A DNA stretch of 64,000 nucleotides from Methanogenium sp. S4BF (GTDB lineage Archaea > Halobacteriota > Methanomicrobia > Methanomicrobiales > Methanomicrobiaceae). Position numbers and translations under genes: made by a program. The stretch covers positions 1,733,940 to 1,797,939 of the forward strand of contig NZ_CP091277.1 of assembly GCF_029633965.1 (NCBI RefSeq), written 5' to 3'. Under the pieces are notes generated by a model that was given only the letters and a program-made list of their open reading frames with translations, ran no database searches and was not told where the DNA came from. Positions 1 to 8,402 of the stretch are shown one piece after another (position 1 is the stretch's first letter; each line of letters starts with the position of its first letter).

Positions 1-108
1 GATTTCGCCTACCATATCATACAAACGCTGGATGTATTCCCGCCGGAGTTTCTGGAGGTATGGTATGGTGCGGTGAAGAGCGGATACCTGAATGTGGATC
101 AGTTTTAA
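1..108 (+). CDS. C-terminal fragment of an unidentified protein (cut by window edge)
   Basis: The first 35 codons of the window form an open frame from the very first base to a TAA stop at 106-108, with no start codon inside the window. The peptide has an aromatic-rich tail (LEVWYGAVKSGYL). Nothing in it identifies a family. It is read as coding because the frame is open to the edge and is followed by a non-coding gap before the convergent AlkD-like gene. It could be chance, since 108 bases is short. Confidence 0.45.
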   Translation, partial: DFAYHIIQTLDVFPPEFLEVWYGAVKSGYLNVDQF

Positions 109-194
109 AAGGAGAAGGCAGCCGGGGAGGAGTGAGGAGGGAAATTTGAGAGGGAAAGAGGGCCCTTCCCATGGGCATACGGAACAGATAAAAC

Positions 195-908
195 CTACCA
201 GTCCTTCTTCATCGCCTCTGCCTTCAGTTCCTTTGGCATCAGTTCAATCGCGTACCGGAGTGCGGTCCGGGGCATACTCCTCTTATGCTCCATGACAAAG
301 GCAAAGATCTCCTCCGTATGCTGTCTGCTCGCCTCTTTTAAGAGCCACCCGTAGCCTTTCTGCACCATATCATCGGTGTCGGTCAAAAGGAGGCTGGCTA
401 TCGCCATTGCCTCTTCGGGAAACGTTCCGTGTTTGGCAGGGACGATTAATGATACTGCCGCAGCCCGCCGCAGCCAGCGGTTCTCTGACTGCGTCCACTC
501 TTTTAGTGCTGCGATGCACTCCGGGTACTGCTCCATGAAATCCCCCACCGTGTGGTTGCAGAAGGTATCACAGGCTGCCCAGTTGGTGATGGAGGTGTCA
601 ATCCAGCGCCGGAAGATGGCGATATCGTCACGGTCATACCTGCCTGACAGGGCATAGGTCCAGTCTGAGGCGATAGCGGACTCCTCGATGTAGCCGGATT
701 TGAACAGCACTTCACAGAGAGCATATATCTCCGGTTTTGGCAGGTTTATTACCTCTTTCCGGTATTTTTTGGCAATCGCTTTTGCGGTTTTGGTCTTCAT
801 GCCGTAGCACCGGACGCCTTCTTTAAAGAACCGCTGTGAACGCTGCTGCAGTTCAGGGTCGGCGTTTTGTTCAAGTTCGGCCCGTATCCGGACAATGAGG
901 GGGTCCAT
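195..908 (-). CDS. AlkD-like DNA alkylation repair enzyme
   Basis: A 237-residue protein of the DNA alkylation repair (AlkD/AlkC) family. These are all-helical HEAT-like proteins that recognise and excise alkylated bases such as N3- and N7-alkylpurines by base-excision repair. The sequence has the family layout of short helical repeats. It also has the motif NWAACD at residues 109-114, which lines up with the catalytic Trp and Asp of AlkD (about W109 and D113 in the Bacillus enzyme). Length is normal for the family. No Shine-Dalgarno sequence precedes the ATG at 908, so a leaderless transcript is likely. It is a stand-alone gene, and the assignment rests on the motif and the overall helical repeat pattern. 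Confidence 0.85.
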   Translation of the reverse strand: MDPLIVRIRAELEQNADPELQQRSQRFFKEGVRCYGMKTKTAKAIAKKYRKEVINLPKPEIYALCEVLFKSGYIEESAIASDWTYALSGRYDRDDIAIFRRWIDTSITNWAACDTFCNHTVGDFMEQYPECIAALKEWTQSENRWLRRAAAVSLIVPAKHGTFPEEAMAIASLLLTDTDDMVQKGYGWLLKEASRQHTEEIFAFVMEHKRSMPRTALRYAIELMPKELKAEAMKKDW

Positions 909-1236
909 GATGAGAGGTTTGCAGGACGAGAGTTAAATGCATTTGGGGTGCGGAGGGAAAAGGCGGGTCAGGGATTTGTGGCGGTGCTGCTTCCGGACGG
1001 ATGCGGCCCCATCCCCTTTCCGCCTGTATTGAATCCAGCGCGGAAATCGCCACATCCGTTTCCAGAATACCTGCGAAACACCCAGGATTTCAAAGCAGTC
1101 ACCATGTATGAGAACAAATCCCCGAATCAAAGACAACCGTTCCGGATGAAATATCACTGCCGGAAAAAAAGAATACCAATATTAATGCAGGATTCCAAAA
1201 AGGCAGATATTGAACAGGTAAAGAGGCGAAACGACG
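909..1236. other. Intergenic region between divergent genes
   Basis: This 328-base gap separates the AlkD-like gene from the divergent hydrolase gene. I see no coding frame with family character, no tRNA T-loop and no hairpin. It presumably holds both promoters. An AT-rich stretch near 1180-1192 could be the TATA region for the downstream hydrolase. Confidence 0.4.
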
Positions 1237-2190
1237 ATGAAACGGATTGAACCAGGCGTGACAGAGGGTGCGGAGGATAGCGCAAAAGAGATCATGGAGG
1301 GTGTGTTTATCTCTCCCAGGATCATCACAACAAAATACGGGGACGTTGAGATCGACATCACCGACAGTGACGGGCCGGTCGTGATGGGCAGCCACGGCGG
1401 TCTTGGCGGCATCGACCAGTGCCGTGCGGCTATTGATTTTGCGGGGAATGACTTCCGGCTGCTCTCACTGTCCCGTCCCGGATATCTCGGAACGCCACTC
1501 GGGAGCGGGGAGTCTCTTGACGAACAGGCAGATCTCTTCGCCGCTGTCCTTGACGAACTGGGCATTGAGAAGGTGGCGGTCTTTTCCATCTCAGCAGGCG
1601 GCCCCTTTGCCTACACGTTTGCCATCCGCCACCCGGACCGCATCTGGGCGCTTATCACCGCAGACTCCGTGAGCGGGTATTACGATATGCCGGAGAAGGC
1701 CGGCGCACTCACGCAGATGTTCTTTTTGTCAGACACCGGCCAGGCACTGCTCCAGAAGCTGACGCAGGCAAAACCGGATGCATTCATCAAGGAGATCTTC
1801 AAGAGCGAAGCATACTACACGAAGCGGCAGATGCAGGAGCATCTTGACTTTGTCCTGAACGACCCATATGCACACATGTTCGTCACCGCCTTTATGAATA
1901 CGATGTACCCGTATAAGCCGCGGAAAGCGGGAACGGAAAACGACATGGTGATCACCCGCACGCTCACCCACCTGCCGGTCGAGAAGATCACCTGCCCGAC
2001 ACTGGTCATTCACGGCACCCATGATGCCGATGTGAAGTTCTATGACGGGGTGTATGCGTATGAGCACATTCCAAATGCGGAGCGGATCTGGATTGAAGAG
2101 GGCTCACATCTCTGCTTCTGGATCAACCAGAAGTCAAAAGAGGCGCAGGGATACGCACTGGACTTTCTGAAGCGCCATATGCCGAAGTGA
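1237..2190 (+). CDS. Alpha/beta-fold hydrolase (paralog 1)
   Basis: A 317-residue alpha/beta hydrolase. The oxyanion-side motif HGGLGG lies near residue 53, and the nucleophile elbow reads FSISAGG with Ser119, so the usual first Gly of GxSxG is Ser. An acid is supplied by HGTHDAD near residue 262 and the base by EGSHLCFW near residue 290. The substrate is unknown, and relatives include esterases, lipases and C-C hydrolases. It is clearly a paralog of the gene at 4198-5166, sharing the SRPGYLGTPL segment, the RHPDRI segment after the elbow and the HGTHD block. No signal peptide is visible, so it is probably cytoplasmic. A purine-rich GAGGCG lies before the ATG. A T-rich terminator follows. Confidence 0.85.
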   Translation: MKRIEPGVTEGAEDSAKEIMEGVFISPRIITTKYGDVEIDITDSDGPVVMGSHGGLGGIDQCRAAIDFAGNDFRLLSLSRPGYLGTPLGSGESLDEQADLFAAVLDELGIEKVAVFSISAGGPFAYTFAIRHPDRIWALITADSVSGYYDMPEKAGALTQMFFLSDTGQALLQKLTQAKPDAFIKEIFKSEAYYTKRQMQEHLDFVLNDPYAHMFVTAFMNTMYPYKPRKAGTENDMVITRTLTHLPVEKITCPTLVIHGTHDADVKFYDGVYAYEHIPNAERIWIEEGSHLCFWINQKSKEAQGYALDFLKRHMPK

Positions 2191-2220
2191 ATTTTTTCTT
2201 TTTTATCCCGCCATTTTTTT
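2191..2220 (+). terminator. T-rich terminator
   Basis: Two runs of six to eight T residues follow directly on the hydrolase stop codon. This is the usual archaeal intrinsic termination signal. Confidence 0.55.
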
Positions 2221-2403
2221 TACGAACGGATTGCCATAACAGCGATATCGGTCGACATTTTTGGCGTTCAGGACACATATAGCCGGCCCATACCCCGATT
2301 CTACCCGAATCATCCAAAAAAATGTCAGATTATGCTGATTCGTAATATTTCAGGGAAGAGAGCGCAAAATCACTCAATGCACAGCACTTGCGCCCGACAC
2401 AGG

Positions 2404-2411
2404 CATATATA
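2404..2411 (+). promoter_or_regulatory. TATA box for the PEF-CTERM-like gene
   Basis: CATATATA stands about 50 bases ahead of the chosen start. It predicts a transcript start near 2430-2435 and a short leader that contains GGTGAT at 2440-2445. Confidence 0.5.
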
Positions 2412-2458
2412 CAGATGAGACGGAAAAGGGGCATAAAAAGGTGATGCATTTGAATCTC

Positions 2459-3049
2459 ATGATGAAAAAAATGCTTATTGCATTCATAATCTGTATTCTC
2501 TCAGCCCTTCTCGTTATGCCGGGGTGTGCCAGTGAATTCGTTGAGCCGGAATTGTATGACTGGAACATCAAATGCTGTGATCTGGGATTCGATGGGAGTT
2601 CCTTTAAGATAGAGGCGCCACCGGACTTCCCCTGGCCGGGTACTCACTCCGTCGGCGGCATCGGCTCCATTACGATTGAGATGGTGAATGAGACCCATTT
2701 TAACTTCACAGCAACGGGGATTCTCATCAATGCGGTCATTGTAAAGGGCATGGATTCGTATGTCTATAACTACTCGGGCCCCTCATACGGCAGCCCGGTA
2801 ACAGCAGACACCATTCTCAACCCGCCGCTCAATTCGTGCAATGGCAAATTCCCCGCCATCAGTCACATTGAGTTCTGCTATGTGGAAGACGGAGTTGAAC
2901 CAACCCCGACACCAACGGAAACACCCACGGAAACTCCAACGACACCTCCCACATCCGTTCCGGAATTCCCCCTCTTTGCAACACCGGTAATCGTGGTTTT
3001 CAGCCTGATTATGGGTGCAGTGGTTTTGTCACTGACGAAACGCCGGTGA
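2459..3049 (+). CDS. Secreted surface protein with PEF-CTERM-like sorting signal
   Basis: About 196 residues: an N-terminal signal peptide (MMKKMLIAF then a hydrophobic core), a 110-residue extracellular domain, a Thr/Pro-rich linker of TPTETP-type repeats, and a C-terminal tripartite signal. The signal begins with VPEFPLF, continues with a transmembrane helix and ends in KRR. This matches PEF-CTERM proteins, which are thought to be processed and anchored by an archaeosortase. The ectodomain has an ISHIEFCY motif, three N-linked sequons and several Cys that may form disulfides; I cannot name its fold. Starts at 2441 (GTG) or 2444 are possible. 2459 gives the cleaner signal peptide and sits behind GGTGAT. 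A weak lipobox-like VMPGC also exists. Confidence 0.75.
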   Translation: MMKKMLIAFIICILSALLVMPGCASEFVEPELYDWNIKCCDLGFDGSSFKIEAPPDFPWPGTHSVGGIGSITIEMVNETHFNFTATGILINAVIVKGMDSYVYNYSGPSYGSPVTADTILNPPLNSCNGKFPAISHIEFCYVEDGVEPTPTPTETPTETPTTPPTSVPEFPLFATPVIVVFSLIMGAVVLSLTKRR

Positions 3050-3206
3050 TATCTGTTTTCCCTATTTTTTTCAGGATTATAGCCTCAGTCTGCCCGTTTG
3101 CGTTCCGTCATCTGCAGGAAGTATCTTCGGGAGCGAAATTGCGTATAGTAACTGGAAAAAGGGAAATCGCGATTATTTCCCGGGAAAACGGCATGGACCA
3201 TGAATA

Positions 3207-3848
3207 TCAGCCATTGAAGTGGTGAAATTCATACGTGTTCCGTATGAACTCCTGTTTCCGGTGCGTGCTGCCTTTCACCGGCGGCTTCAGGTAGCCGACA
3301 TCCGGTGTCTGCCGGGCCGGGCAGAACGGGCAGAGCGCTGCATCGACATCATTCGCCTTTGTCCGGACCGGGCAGTAATAGACCCCGTCGATGAACTGCA
3401 CGGTGTCACCGCCCGGAAACGGCATGCCGACGGGGTGAGGAGGGATGTTCTGGACGAACATACAGAAGCCGGCCAGAAGGAATTTCAGGAACCTGAGCCG
3501 ATCCTTATCGTCATCACCGCCGGAACAGTGCGCCGCCACCATCGTCCAGTATTCTCCGTTATTTTCAGGCAGACCCCCCTTCATTGCTGCAAATGACCCC
3601 TGCTGGTTCATGAGCCTGATATTCTCCCATGTGGCATGCAGGTGGCCGGTGATGAGCTTCTCAAGCTTTTTCCGATAGAAAGGGTCAATATTCCTGATTT
3701 TCCCTGAGAAATTCCATTGCATCTGTTTCAGATCACGCGGGGAGTAGCGCAGCACGATTGCGGCAATCTCCTTCCCGAGATCCCCGCGGGTCTGCTGCGA
3801 TGCAAGCCTGCTGCAGTCGTCTTTCACGTTCTCTTCTCCCATACTCAT
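3207..3848 (-). CDS. UPF0305/DUF2115 family protein
   Basis: A 213-residue protein of the DUF2115 (UPF0305) family, which is known mainly from methanogens and has no established function. Typical features are the charged helical N-terminal half and the block around GDTVQFIDGVYYCPVR. The C-terminal cysteines in CPVR and CPFCPAR could bind a metal or an Fe-S cluster. It lies between two paralogous hydrolases but on the other strand, so co-transcription is not implied. No ribosome binding site is obvious. Family assignment is from recalled sequence character, not a search. Confidence 0.75.
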   Translation of the reverse strand: MSMGEENVKDDCSRLASQQTRGDLGKEIAAIVLRYSPRDLKQMQWNFSGKIRNIDPFYRKKLEKLITGHLHATWENIRLMNQQGSFAAMKGGLPENNGEYWTMVAAHCSGGDDDKDRLRFLKFLLAGFCMFVQNIPPHPVGMPFPGGDTVQFIDGVYYCPVRTKANDVDAALCPFCPARQTPDVGYLKPPVKGSTHRKQEFIRNTYEFHHFNG

Positions 3849-4197
3849 CTCATATTCTCCGGTCCGGGTCTGATGGTCTCATTGTTCTGGTATTCCTGCC
3901 GCTTCAGGTCTTTTCCGTAGCTGCTTGCGTCTCCGGCCTGACCGGCTGCACGTGGGTTTCATTCGTGTGCCATCGGGTGCTTCACTGCCGGTTATTCGTC
4001 AAGGTGAATCAGCAGGCAGTGTATTTATCAATTGTTACCGGTGCATAACCGTTCCCGGAACGGATCTGCTGACGCCACATATGGAGCCTGTTTCCGGATT
4101 GACGATCAAATGCAGCTTTTTCAGTCATACGGTACAACCAGTCACTCCCCACGTAAAAATGGGAATCGTTATCCATTCCGGTTGCAATGGTCTTTTT
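3849..4197. other. Intergenic region between divergent genes
   Basis: This gap holds the promoters of the DUF2115 gene and of the second hydrolase. The hydrolase frame is open back to 3925, but the encoded stretch there (many Arg, Cys, His and Val-rich runs) does not look like protein and has no counterpart in the paralog. I therefore treat it as non-coding. No RNA gene is seen. Confidence 0.4.
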
Positions 4198-5166
4198 ATG
4201 CCGCAGGAGCCCGCCGAAAATACCTTTGGAGCAGACTATACCCACTGGCTGAAGGAAGAGTTCGCCCGCGAGGATGAACTGGCCGCGATGAGAAAGACCG
4301 CTGAAACCGCAAAGGGCATCGTGGAGTATGCCAGTCTCGGGGAGGGGCCGGCCGTGCTGGGCCTTCACGGGATGCCCGGCGGGTATGATCAGGGGCTCTT
4401 CGGCTACGACTGGATTGCTGATGCCGGGTTTACCCTGCTTGCACCGAGCCGTCCCGGCTATCTCGGCACTCCCCTTTCGACCGGAAAGACATACCCGGAG
4501 ATGGCGGACGCCCTCGCCGCTCTTTTGGATACGCTGGATATCGGGAAGGTGGCGGTCGTGACGATGTCAGGCGGGGGCCCGCCGGGGTACGAGTTTGCCA
4601 TCCGGCACCCGGACCGGATATCGGCACTGGTCGCCATCGACTCCATCGTCCTGCCATGCCGGATGCCGGCCGACTTCAACGCCGTCTCCGAAGCGCTGTA
4701 TCTCAGCGCCCCGGGCCAGTCGCTCTTCAGCTTCTTCTCGAAGCACTTCCCGAAGCAGACGATGCATGAACTGATAAAATCGAACTCCGTCCTGACGTCC
4801 GAAGAGATCGATGAGCAGGTCGAAACAGCGATGCAGGACCCTGCCCAGATGGCGATGCTTTTGCGGATTATCCGTTCGATGTCTGACTATGCGAAGCGCA
4901 AAGACGGTGTTCAAAACGATATCGACCAGTTCACCCGTCTCTCCCCCATGCCCATCGAAACGATCCAATGCCCGTCTTTGATCGTCCACGGGACGCACGA
5001 CAACCTGCTCTTCTATCAGGCGGTCCATGCACGGGACACGATCCCCGGTGCAGAGCATATCTGGGTGCCCGGCGGGTCGCATTTCGGTGCGTGGATCTCG
5101 CCCCGTGCACACAACGTGCAGGAAGAGATTGTCCGGTTTTTGCAGAGGCATTGCACGGAGTATTGA
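4198..5166 (+). CDS. Alpha/beta-fold hydrolase (paralog 2)
   Basis: With the start at 4198 this is a 322-residue alpha/beta hydrolase, close in length to its 317-residue paralog at 1237-2190. The oxyanion motif HGMPGG is followed by the nucleophile elbow TMSGGG with Ser near residue 124. The acid lies in HGTHDN near residue 268 and the base in GGSHFGAW near residue 296. The shared SRPGYLGTPL and RHPDRI segments show a duplication. The substrate is unknown and it is probably cytoplasmic. The frame is open upstream to 3925, and an ATG at 4159 is the main alternative. Neither start has a convincing Shine-Dalgarno sequence, so the 5-prime end is uncertain. Confidence 0.83.
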   Translation: MPQEPAENTFGADYTHWLKEEFAREDELAAMRKTAETAKGIVEYASLGEGPAVLGLHGMPGGYDQGLFGYDWIADAGFTLLAPSRPGYLGTPLSTGKTYPEMADALAALLDTLDIGKVAVVTMSGGGPPGYEFAIRHPDRISALVAIDSIVLPCRMPADFNAVSEALYLSAPGQSLFSFFSKHFPKQTMHELIKSNSVLTSEEIDEQVETAMQDPAQMAMLLRIIRSMSDYAKRKDGVQNDIDQFTRLSPMPIETIQCPSLIVHGTHDNLLFYQAVHARDTIPGAEHIWVPGGSHFGAWISPRAHNVQEEIVRFLQRHCTEY

Positions 5167-5906
5167 AAATCCGGAAAGAACGGACCATACTGCTGCGGAT
5201 TTTGGGACGCACAGAATTCAGCGAGCGGGACCGGGAAAAATCCCAACGTCGAAACTGGCGTCAGGGCCAGGAACGACGCATGTGCACCAGCACCACGGCC
5301 ATTCACTTCCGTACCGGTCATGTTCCACCCACATACCACCCGTCATGCTGGTCATGCCCCTCTATCCCATGTGACACCGGAAGTCAGCCGCAAAGGCTAT
5401 TATTTCGAGTGGAATCCTGTTTTTCCGGAGATTTGAATAGTATTTTTACTCAAATAATCCGCATAGCACTATTTTTGTCACGGGAAACAGGTACATTTTT
5501 ACCAATACATGACTTTAGCAAATATGTGGTGCATAACAGGAATTTCGTCCCGTATTTGCCGTCGGTTCCTTGATCCCGTTTTCCGGTCATCTCCAGTGGA
5601 ATCCATGGTTGGCTTCAGAATTTGACCACCGGATGTGCTGTTTCCCTTCTCCTGCAGATATGGATCATGATTCCATCGAATAACCGCATCGCCATGCCCG
5701 GTCTTCATCAGTTTTGACTATTTTTATCCAGTTTCCACTTGATTTTCACCGGATTTTCACAGGCAATACACAGCACAAATACCCGAATAATCAAGTGAAC
5801 AGTTTGTATGCGAAAGCGGGTTCTTTCTTTACCCGGCCCGCGATCACCCATCCAGGCACACATACCCCTGAGTATACGAATCGGAATGAATCCCTTTTAG
5901 AATAGG
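5167..5906. other. Long intergenic region without a credible gene
   Basis: About 740 bases between convergent genes. Short open frames exist on both strands but have no protein-like composition, ribosome site or recognisable family. No tRNA is seen. The only structured element is a phased repeat at 5732-5760, listed separately. The stretch could be a gene graveyard or an unrecognised RNA locus. Confidence 0.4.
5732..5760 (+). repeat. Three phased TTTYCAC-type repeats
   Basis: TTTCCAC at 5732 is followed by TTTTCAC at 5743 and 5754, an exact 11-base period. The first two units with their spacer match the array at 9952-9970 at about 19 of 22 positions, which suggests a shared origin or a common DNA-binding protein. 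Confidence 0.45.
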
Positions 5907-6686
5907 TCAGAACCGCGGGCATCCCGTCACACACTCACTGCACGGCATCGTCGCAAACCGTGCGATGCACGGGGCGAGGGGAGCCGCACATCTGAGGATA
6001 ATCGGCCGTCCCAACAGCCACTTCACAACCGGCACAAGCACGGGAGGCACCCACGGGCGGATGGTCAGGCACCGGAACGCATCCACTCTCCCGTCCGGCC
6101 CGAATGCGTCTCCGGGGCAGTTTTTGATGCAGAGCCCGCAGCCGGTGCAGAGCGGGGGAACGGGAGATGCGGGTGATTCCGGCTCTGATGCTCCGGCCGG
6201 GACGGAGCAATACTTCGGTCCGTTTTCAGGAATTCCCCTGCCAGTCACCACCCCGCTTAAAAAAACCCGCGGGCCGTAGTGCGGGGTGATGAGAAGGGCG
6301 CTTTTGCCGATCTCCCCCAGACCTGCGGCGGCGGCAGTCTGCTTTAACCGGATGAGTCCCCGGACCGCTCCGTCGGTGATCGTTACGGGCAGATAGAGCG
6401 GAACCGGCTTTGCAGGGATGCCTGCTTCCGTTAACAGGCGGGACAGGCTGACTGCAGTCCGGTCAAGTGCCTCGGCAATCTTCAGCATCTCCCGGGTCTT
6501 TTCCTTCGGCGGCATCCGGTAGACGGGAGCAGGAATTTCCTGTGCAAAAACAATAACCGAGCCTGCTCCGGGGAAAAATTCACGGATATAATCCCGGTCG
6601 GGAGCGGGAATATCTGCAAGAGCAACCTCGGCGAAAACCTCTATCCCCTCACGGTGGAAAAATGCATCAATGTCCGGACGGGTCAT
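5907..6686 (-). CDS. QueG-like 4Fe-4S protein
   Basis: A 259-residue protein resembling epoxyqueuosine reductase (QueG) and related corrinoid-dependent reductases, but shorter than QueG (about 350). The N-terminal part includes an alpha/beta segment with GLGEIGKSALLI and HYGPRVFLSGV. The C-terminal part is a ferredoxin-like domain whose first cluster motif is CTGCGLCIKNCP. A second set reads CAAPLAPC and CSECVTGCP. In archaea, which make archaeosine rather than queuosine, such proteins have no proven role. A reductase acting on another modified nucleoside or a cobalamin-linked electron carrier are possibilities. It stands alone upstream of the XRE operon on the same strand. Confidence 0.7.
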   Translation of the reverse strand: MTRPDIDAFFHREGIEVFAEVALADIPAPDRDYIREFFPGAGSVIVFAQEIPAPVYRMPPKEKTREMLKIAEALDRTAVSLSRLLTEAGIPAKPVPLYLPVTITDGAVRGLIRLKQTAAAAGLGEIGKSALLITPHYGPRVFLSGVVTGRGIPENGPKYCSVPAGASEPESPASPVPPLCTGCGLCIKNCPGDAFGPDGRVDAFRCLTIRPWVPPVLVPVVKWLLGRPIILRCAAPLAPCIARFATMPCSECVTGCPRF

Positions 6687-6740
6687 GTATAGATTCTTTT
6701 TCAGCTGATTCAGGTATAAAGGAATGGGAAAGGGAGAAAA

Positions 6741-6947
6741 TCAGGGCGTATCTTCTTCACCGAATACAAAGACCTGCTCAATGGCACACTCAAATATGAA
6801 TGCCATTTTATAGGCAAGGAGGACCGAGGGGTTGTACTGCCCTTTTTCAAGGGAAATGATGGTGCGGGAGGACACATTCACGAGCTCTGCAAGCTGCTGC
6901 TGGGTCAGTCCCCGCTCATTCCTCAGCTCCCGGATGCGATTATCCAT
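6741..6947 (-). CDS. XRE-family helix-turn-helix regulator
   Basis: A 68-residue protein made almost entirely of one HTH_XRE domain. RELRNERGLTQQQLAEL and VSSRTIISLEKGQ form the two DNA-contacting helices, and a short tail ends in FVFGEED. Such mini-regulators commonly sit next to a small four-helix membrane protein, as here: the ATG at 6947 follows the TGA of the membrane gene with no gap, so the two are translationally coupled. The paired palindromic repeats 11 bases ahead of the operon are the likely target, which makes autorepression the simplest model. The signal it senses is unknown. Confidence 0.85.
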   Translation of the reverse strand: MDNRIRELRNERGLTQQQLAELVNVSSRTIISLEKGQYNPSVLLAYKMAFIFECAIEQVFVFGEEDTP

Positions 6948-7370
6948 TCACATCCTCTTCTCGTAATATACCAGGGAACCTGCCGTCAGTGAAAACTCCA
7001 TGATGATCAGGAATACGAATGAGAGAGTGATATAGAGTTCCAGATTCATCAGTGCTGAAGCAAGTGCGAGGAAACACAGGACATAGTTTGTGATACGGGC
7101 GGTATTCCACCCTGCTCTTTCCCGAACACGAATATTTCGCTCATCATTCTCTTCCCGGAGGGAGGCCTTCTGAATATCAGGTGTTTCAACAGCACGGGCA
7201 ACATATTTTCCGGCAAGATTCCCGATTCCCAGAACGGCCAGAGCCGCACCAAACCCAATACAGATGCCATTAATCTGATTGCTGTCTGTTATGCCGGTTT
7301 GGGAAAAAACCATCAGGGCAATTCCAAGAATCATCATACCCCACATGAGAGGGAGAGATTTCGTATTCAT
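6948..7370 (-). CDS. Four-helix membrane protein coupled to XRE regulator (DUF2178-like)
   Basis: A 140-residue integral membrane protein with about four hydrophobic helices. A cytoplasmic loop carries the pattern EENDERNIRVRERAG, typical of small membrane proteins paired with XRE regulators (DUF2178-like). It is the first gene of a two-gene operon with the regulator. Its biochemical role is unknown. One possibility is that it senses membrane stress or sequesters the regulator, but nothing in the sequence proves that. The promoter region contains two direct repeats at 7381-7412 that overlap where RNA polymerase should bind. Confidence 0.75.
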   Translation of the reverse strand: MNTKSLPLMWGMMILGIALMVFSQTGITDSNQINGICIGFGAALAVLGIGNLAGKYVARAVETPDIQKASLREENDERNIRVRERAGWNTARITNYVLCFLALASALMNLELYITLSFVFLIIMEFSLTAGSLVYYEKRM

Positions 7371-7380
7371 CGTATTCTGA

Positions 7381-7412
7381 TATGAAGTTTATTTCATATG
7401 AAGTTTGCTTCA
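7381..7412 (-). promoter_or_regulatory. Tandem palindromic operator of the membrane protein/XRE operon
   Basis: Two contiguous 16-base direct repeats (TATGAAGTTTATTTCA and TATGAAGTTTGCTTCA) differ at two positions. Each is itself an inverted repeat of TGAAG/CTTCA type. They begin 11 bases upstream of the first gene's ATG on the minus strand, the expected place for an autoregulatory site of the XRE protein. Confidence 0.7.
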
Positions 7413-7502
7413 CATAGGGGGACAGAAACGGGAATACGATTCTGACCGGCAATGACAGGAACAGCACGATTCTGCAAAAAAAGATGATAGGATCAGGATT
7501 TA

Positions 7503-8282
7503 TCAGGCTTCTGCAACAGAAACCGTCCAGTTTCCGTCGCACATGATATTGAAGAGATAATTGCTGCTCTCGTTTATCTGCACCGTAACCACACCATCAT
7601 ATGCGCCCCGGTGGAAAGCAAGCGGCATCTGGCTGTCCTTCTTCAGAACGTCATTTCCGTAGAAATCCATCAGGTGGACGGCGATAACGTCGTTATTCTC
7701 TGCTTTGATCGAGAAATTGTACTCTCCCTCATTGATCTGGAAGAAAGGCGTTGCCTTGTTCGCGGCTCCGGTAAATGTCTGCGGCACGATGCCGTTTATC
7801 TGCTGCGGGAAGGAGAAGTCAAGGGTCCAGTTTCCGGTGGTCGTGACCTGAACGTCAGCGGTTGCATCTTCCTGAACCATAAATGCCTGGGTCCAGTAGT
7901 ATACGCCGTCCTTCATGGACTGTTCGGCAACGGTTGCATTGTAGGCATTCGGGATCATGATGGCGTCCGTTTCGGTCATGAGAGAGACGGTGCTCTTTTC
8001 AGGGGTATCCTGTGTGAACGTCAGGAGATGGACACCCTTTGCAAGCGCCACGGTGGTATTCACATCGCCGTTCCCGGAGAGGGGCAGGGCATTCTCTGCC
8101 GGTGTCCGGGAAGGTGCTGCGTCGGTTGGTGCAGGTGTCACGTCGGCGGTGGCCTCCGGGGTCGGGGTAACGGTTTCGGGGCCGGTTGTATCGGTATTCC
8201 CGGTACACCCTGCCGAAATCACTGCTGCCGCCACAAGAAGAACGAGGAGGGCAGCGGAGATGATGCTGAAATTTTTTCTCAT
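7503..8282 (-). CDS. Secreted lipoprotein with Thr/Pro linker
   Basis: A 259-residue exported lipoprotein. The signal peptide ends in the lipobox ISAGC. It is followed by a Thr/Pro/Ala-rich linker at about residues 28-65 and then a beta-rich domain to the C-terminus, with N-glycosylation sequons. The domain appears to contain two related halves, each with a block ending in NWTLDF or NWTVSV, which suggests an internal duplication of a jelly-roll or Ig-like fold. Proteins of this kind are common on methanogen surfaces and have no assigned function. It is monocistronic, and the ATG at 8282 directly precedes the Lys/Arg-containing n-region. Confidence 0.75.
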   Translation of the reverse strand: MRKNFSIISAALLVLLVAAAVISAGCTGNTDTTGPETVTPTPEATADVTPAPTDAAPSRTPAENALPLSGNGDVNTTVALAKGVHLLTFTQDTPEKSTVSLMTETDAIMIPNAYNATVAEQSMKDGVYYWTQAFMVQEDATADVQVTTTGNWTLDFSFPQQINGIVPQTFTGAANKATPFFQINEGEYNFSIKAENNDVIAVHLMDFYGNDVLKKDSQMPLAFHRGAYDGVVTVQINESSNYLFNIMCDGNWTVSVAEA

Positions 8283-8402
8283 CCGGAACTGTTTGCTAAA
8301 AACCTATTTGTATTTTTATTCTGGAAGCGGGGCACGGGCGAAGACATCTCTTTGAAAGCACAACCAGAAAACCTATTTCATGCACAGGTATAACCTCTCC
8401 AT

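Noticed and set aside
5167-5906. Hidden gene or RNA gene in the long gap
   Set aside because: No frame has convincing composition or a ribosome site, and no tRNA T-loop or stable paired structure was seen by eye.
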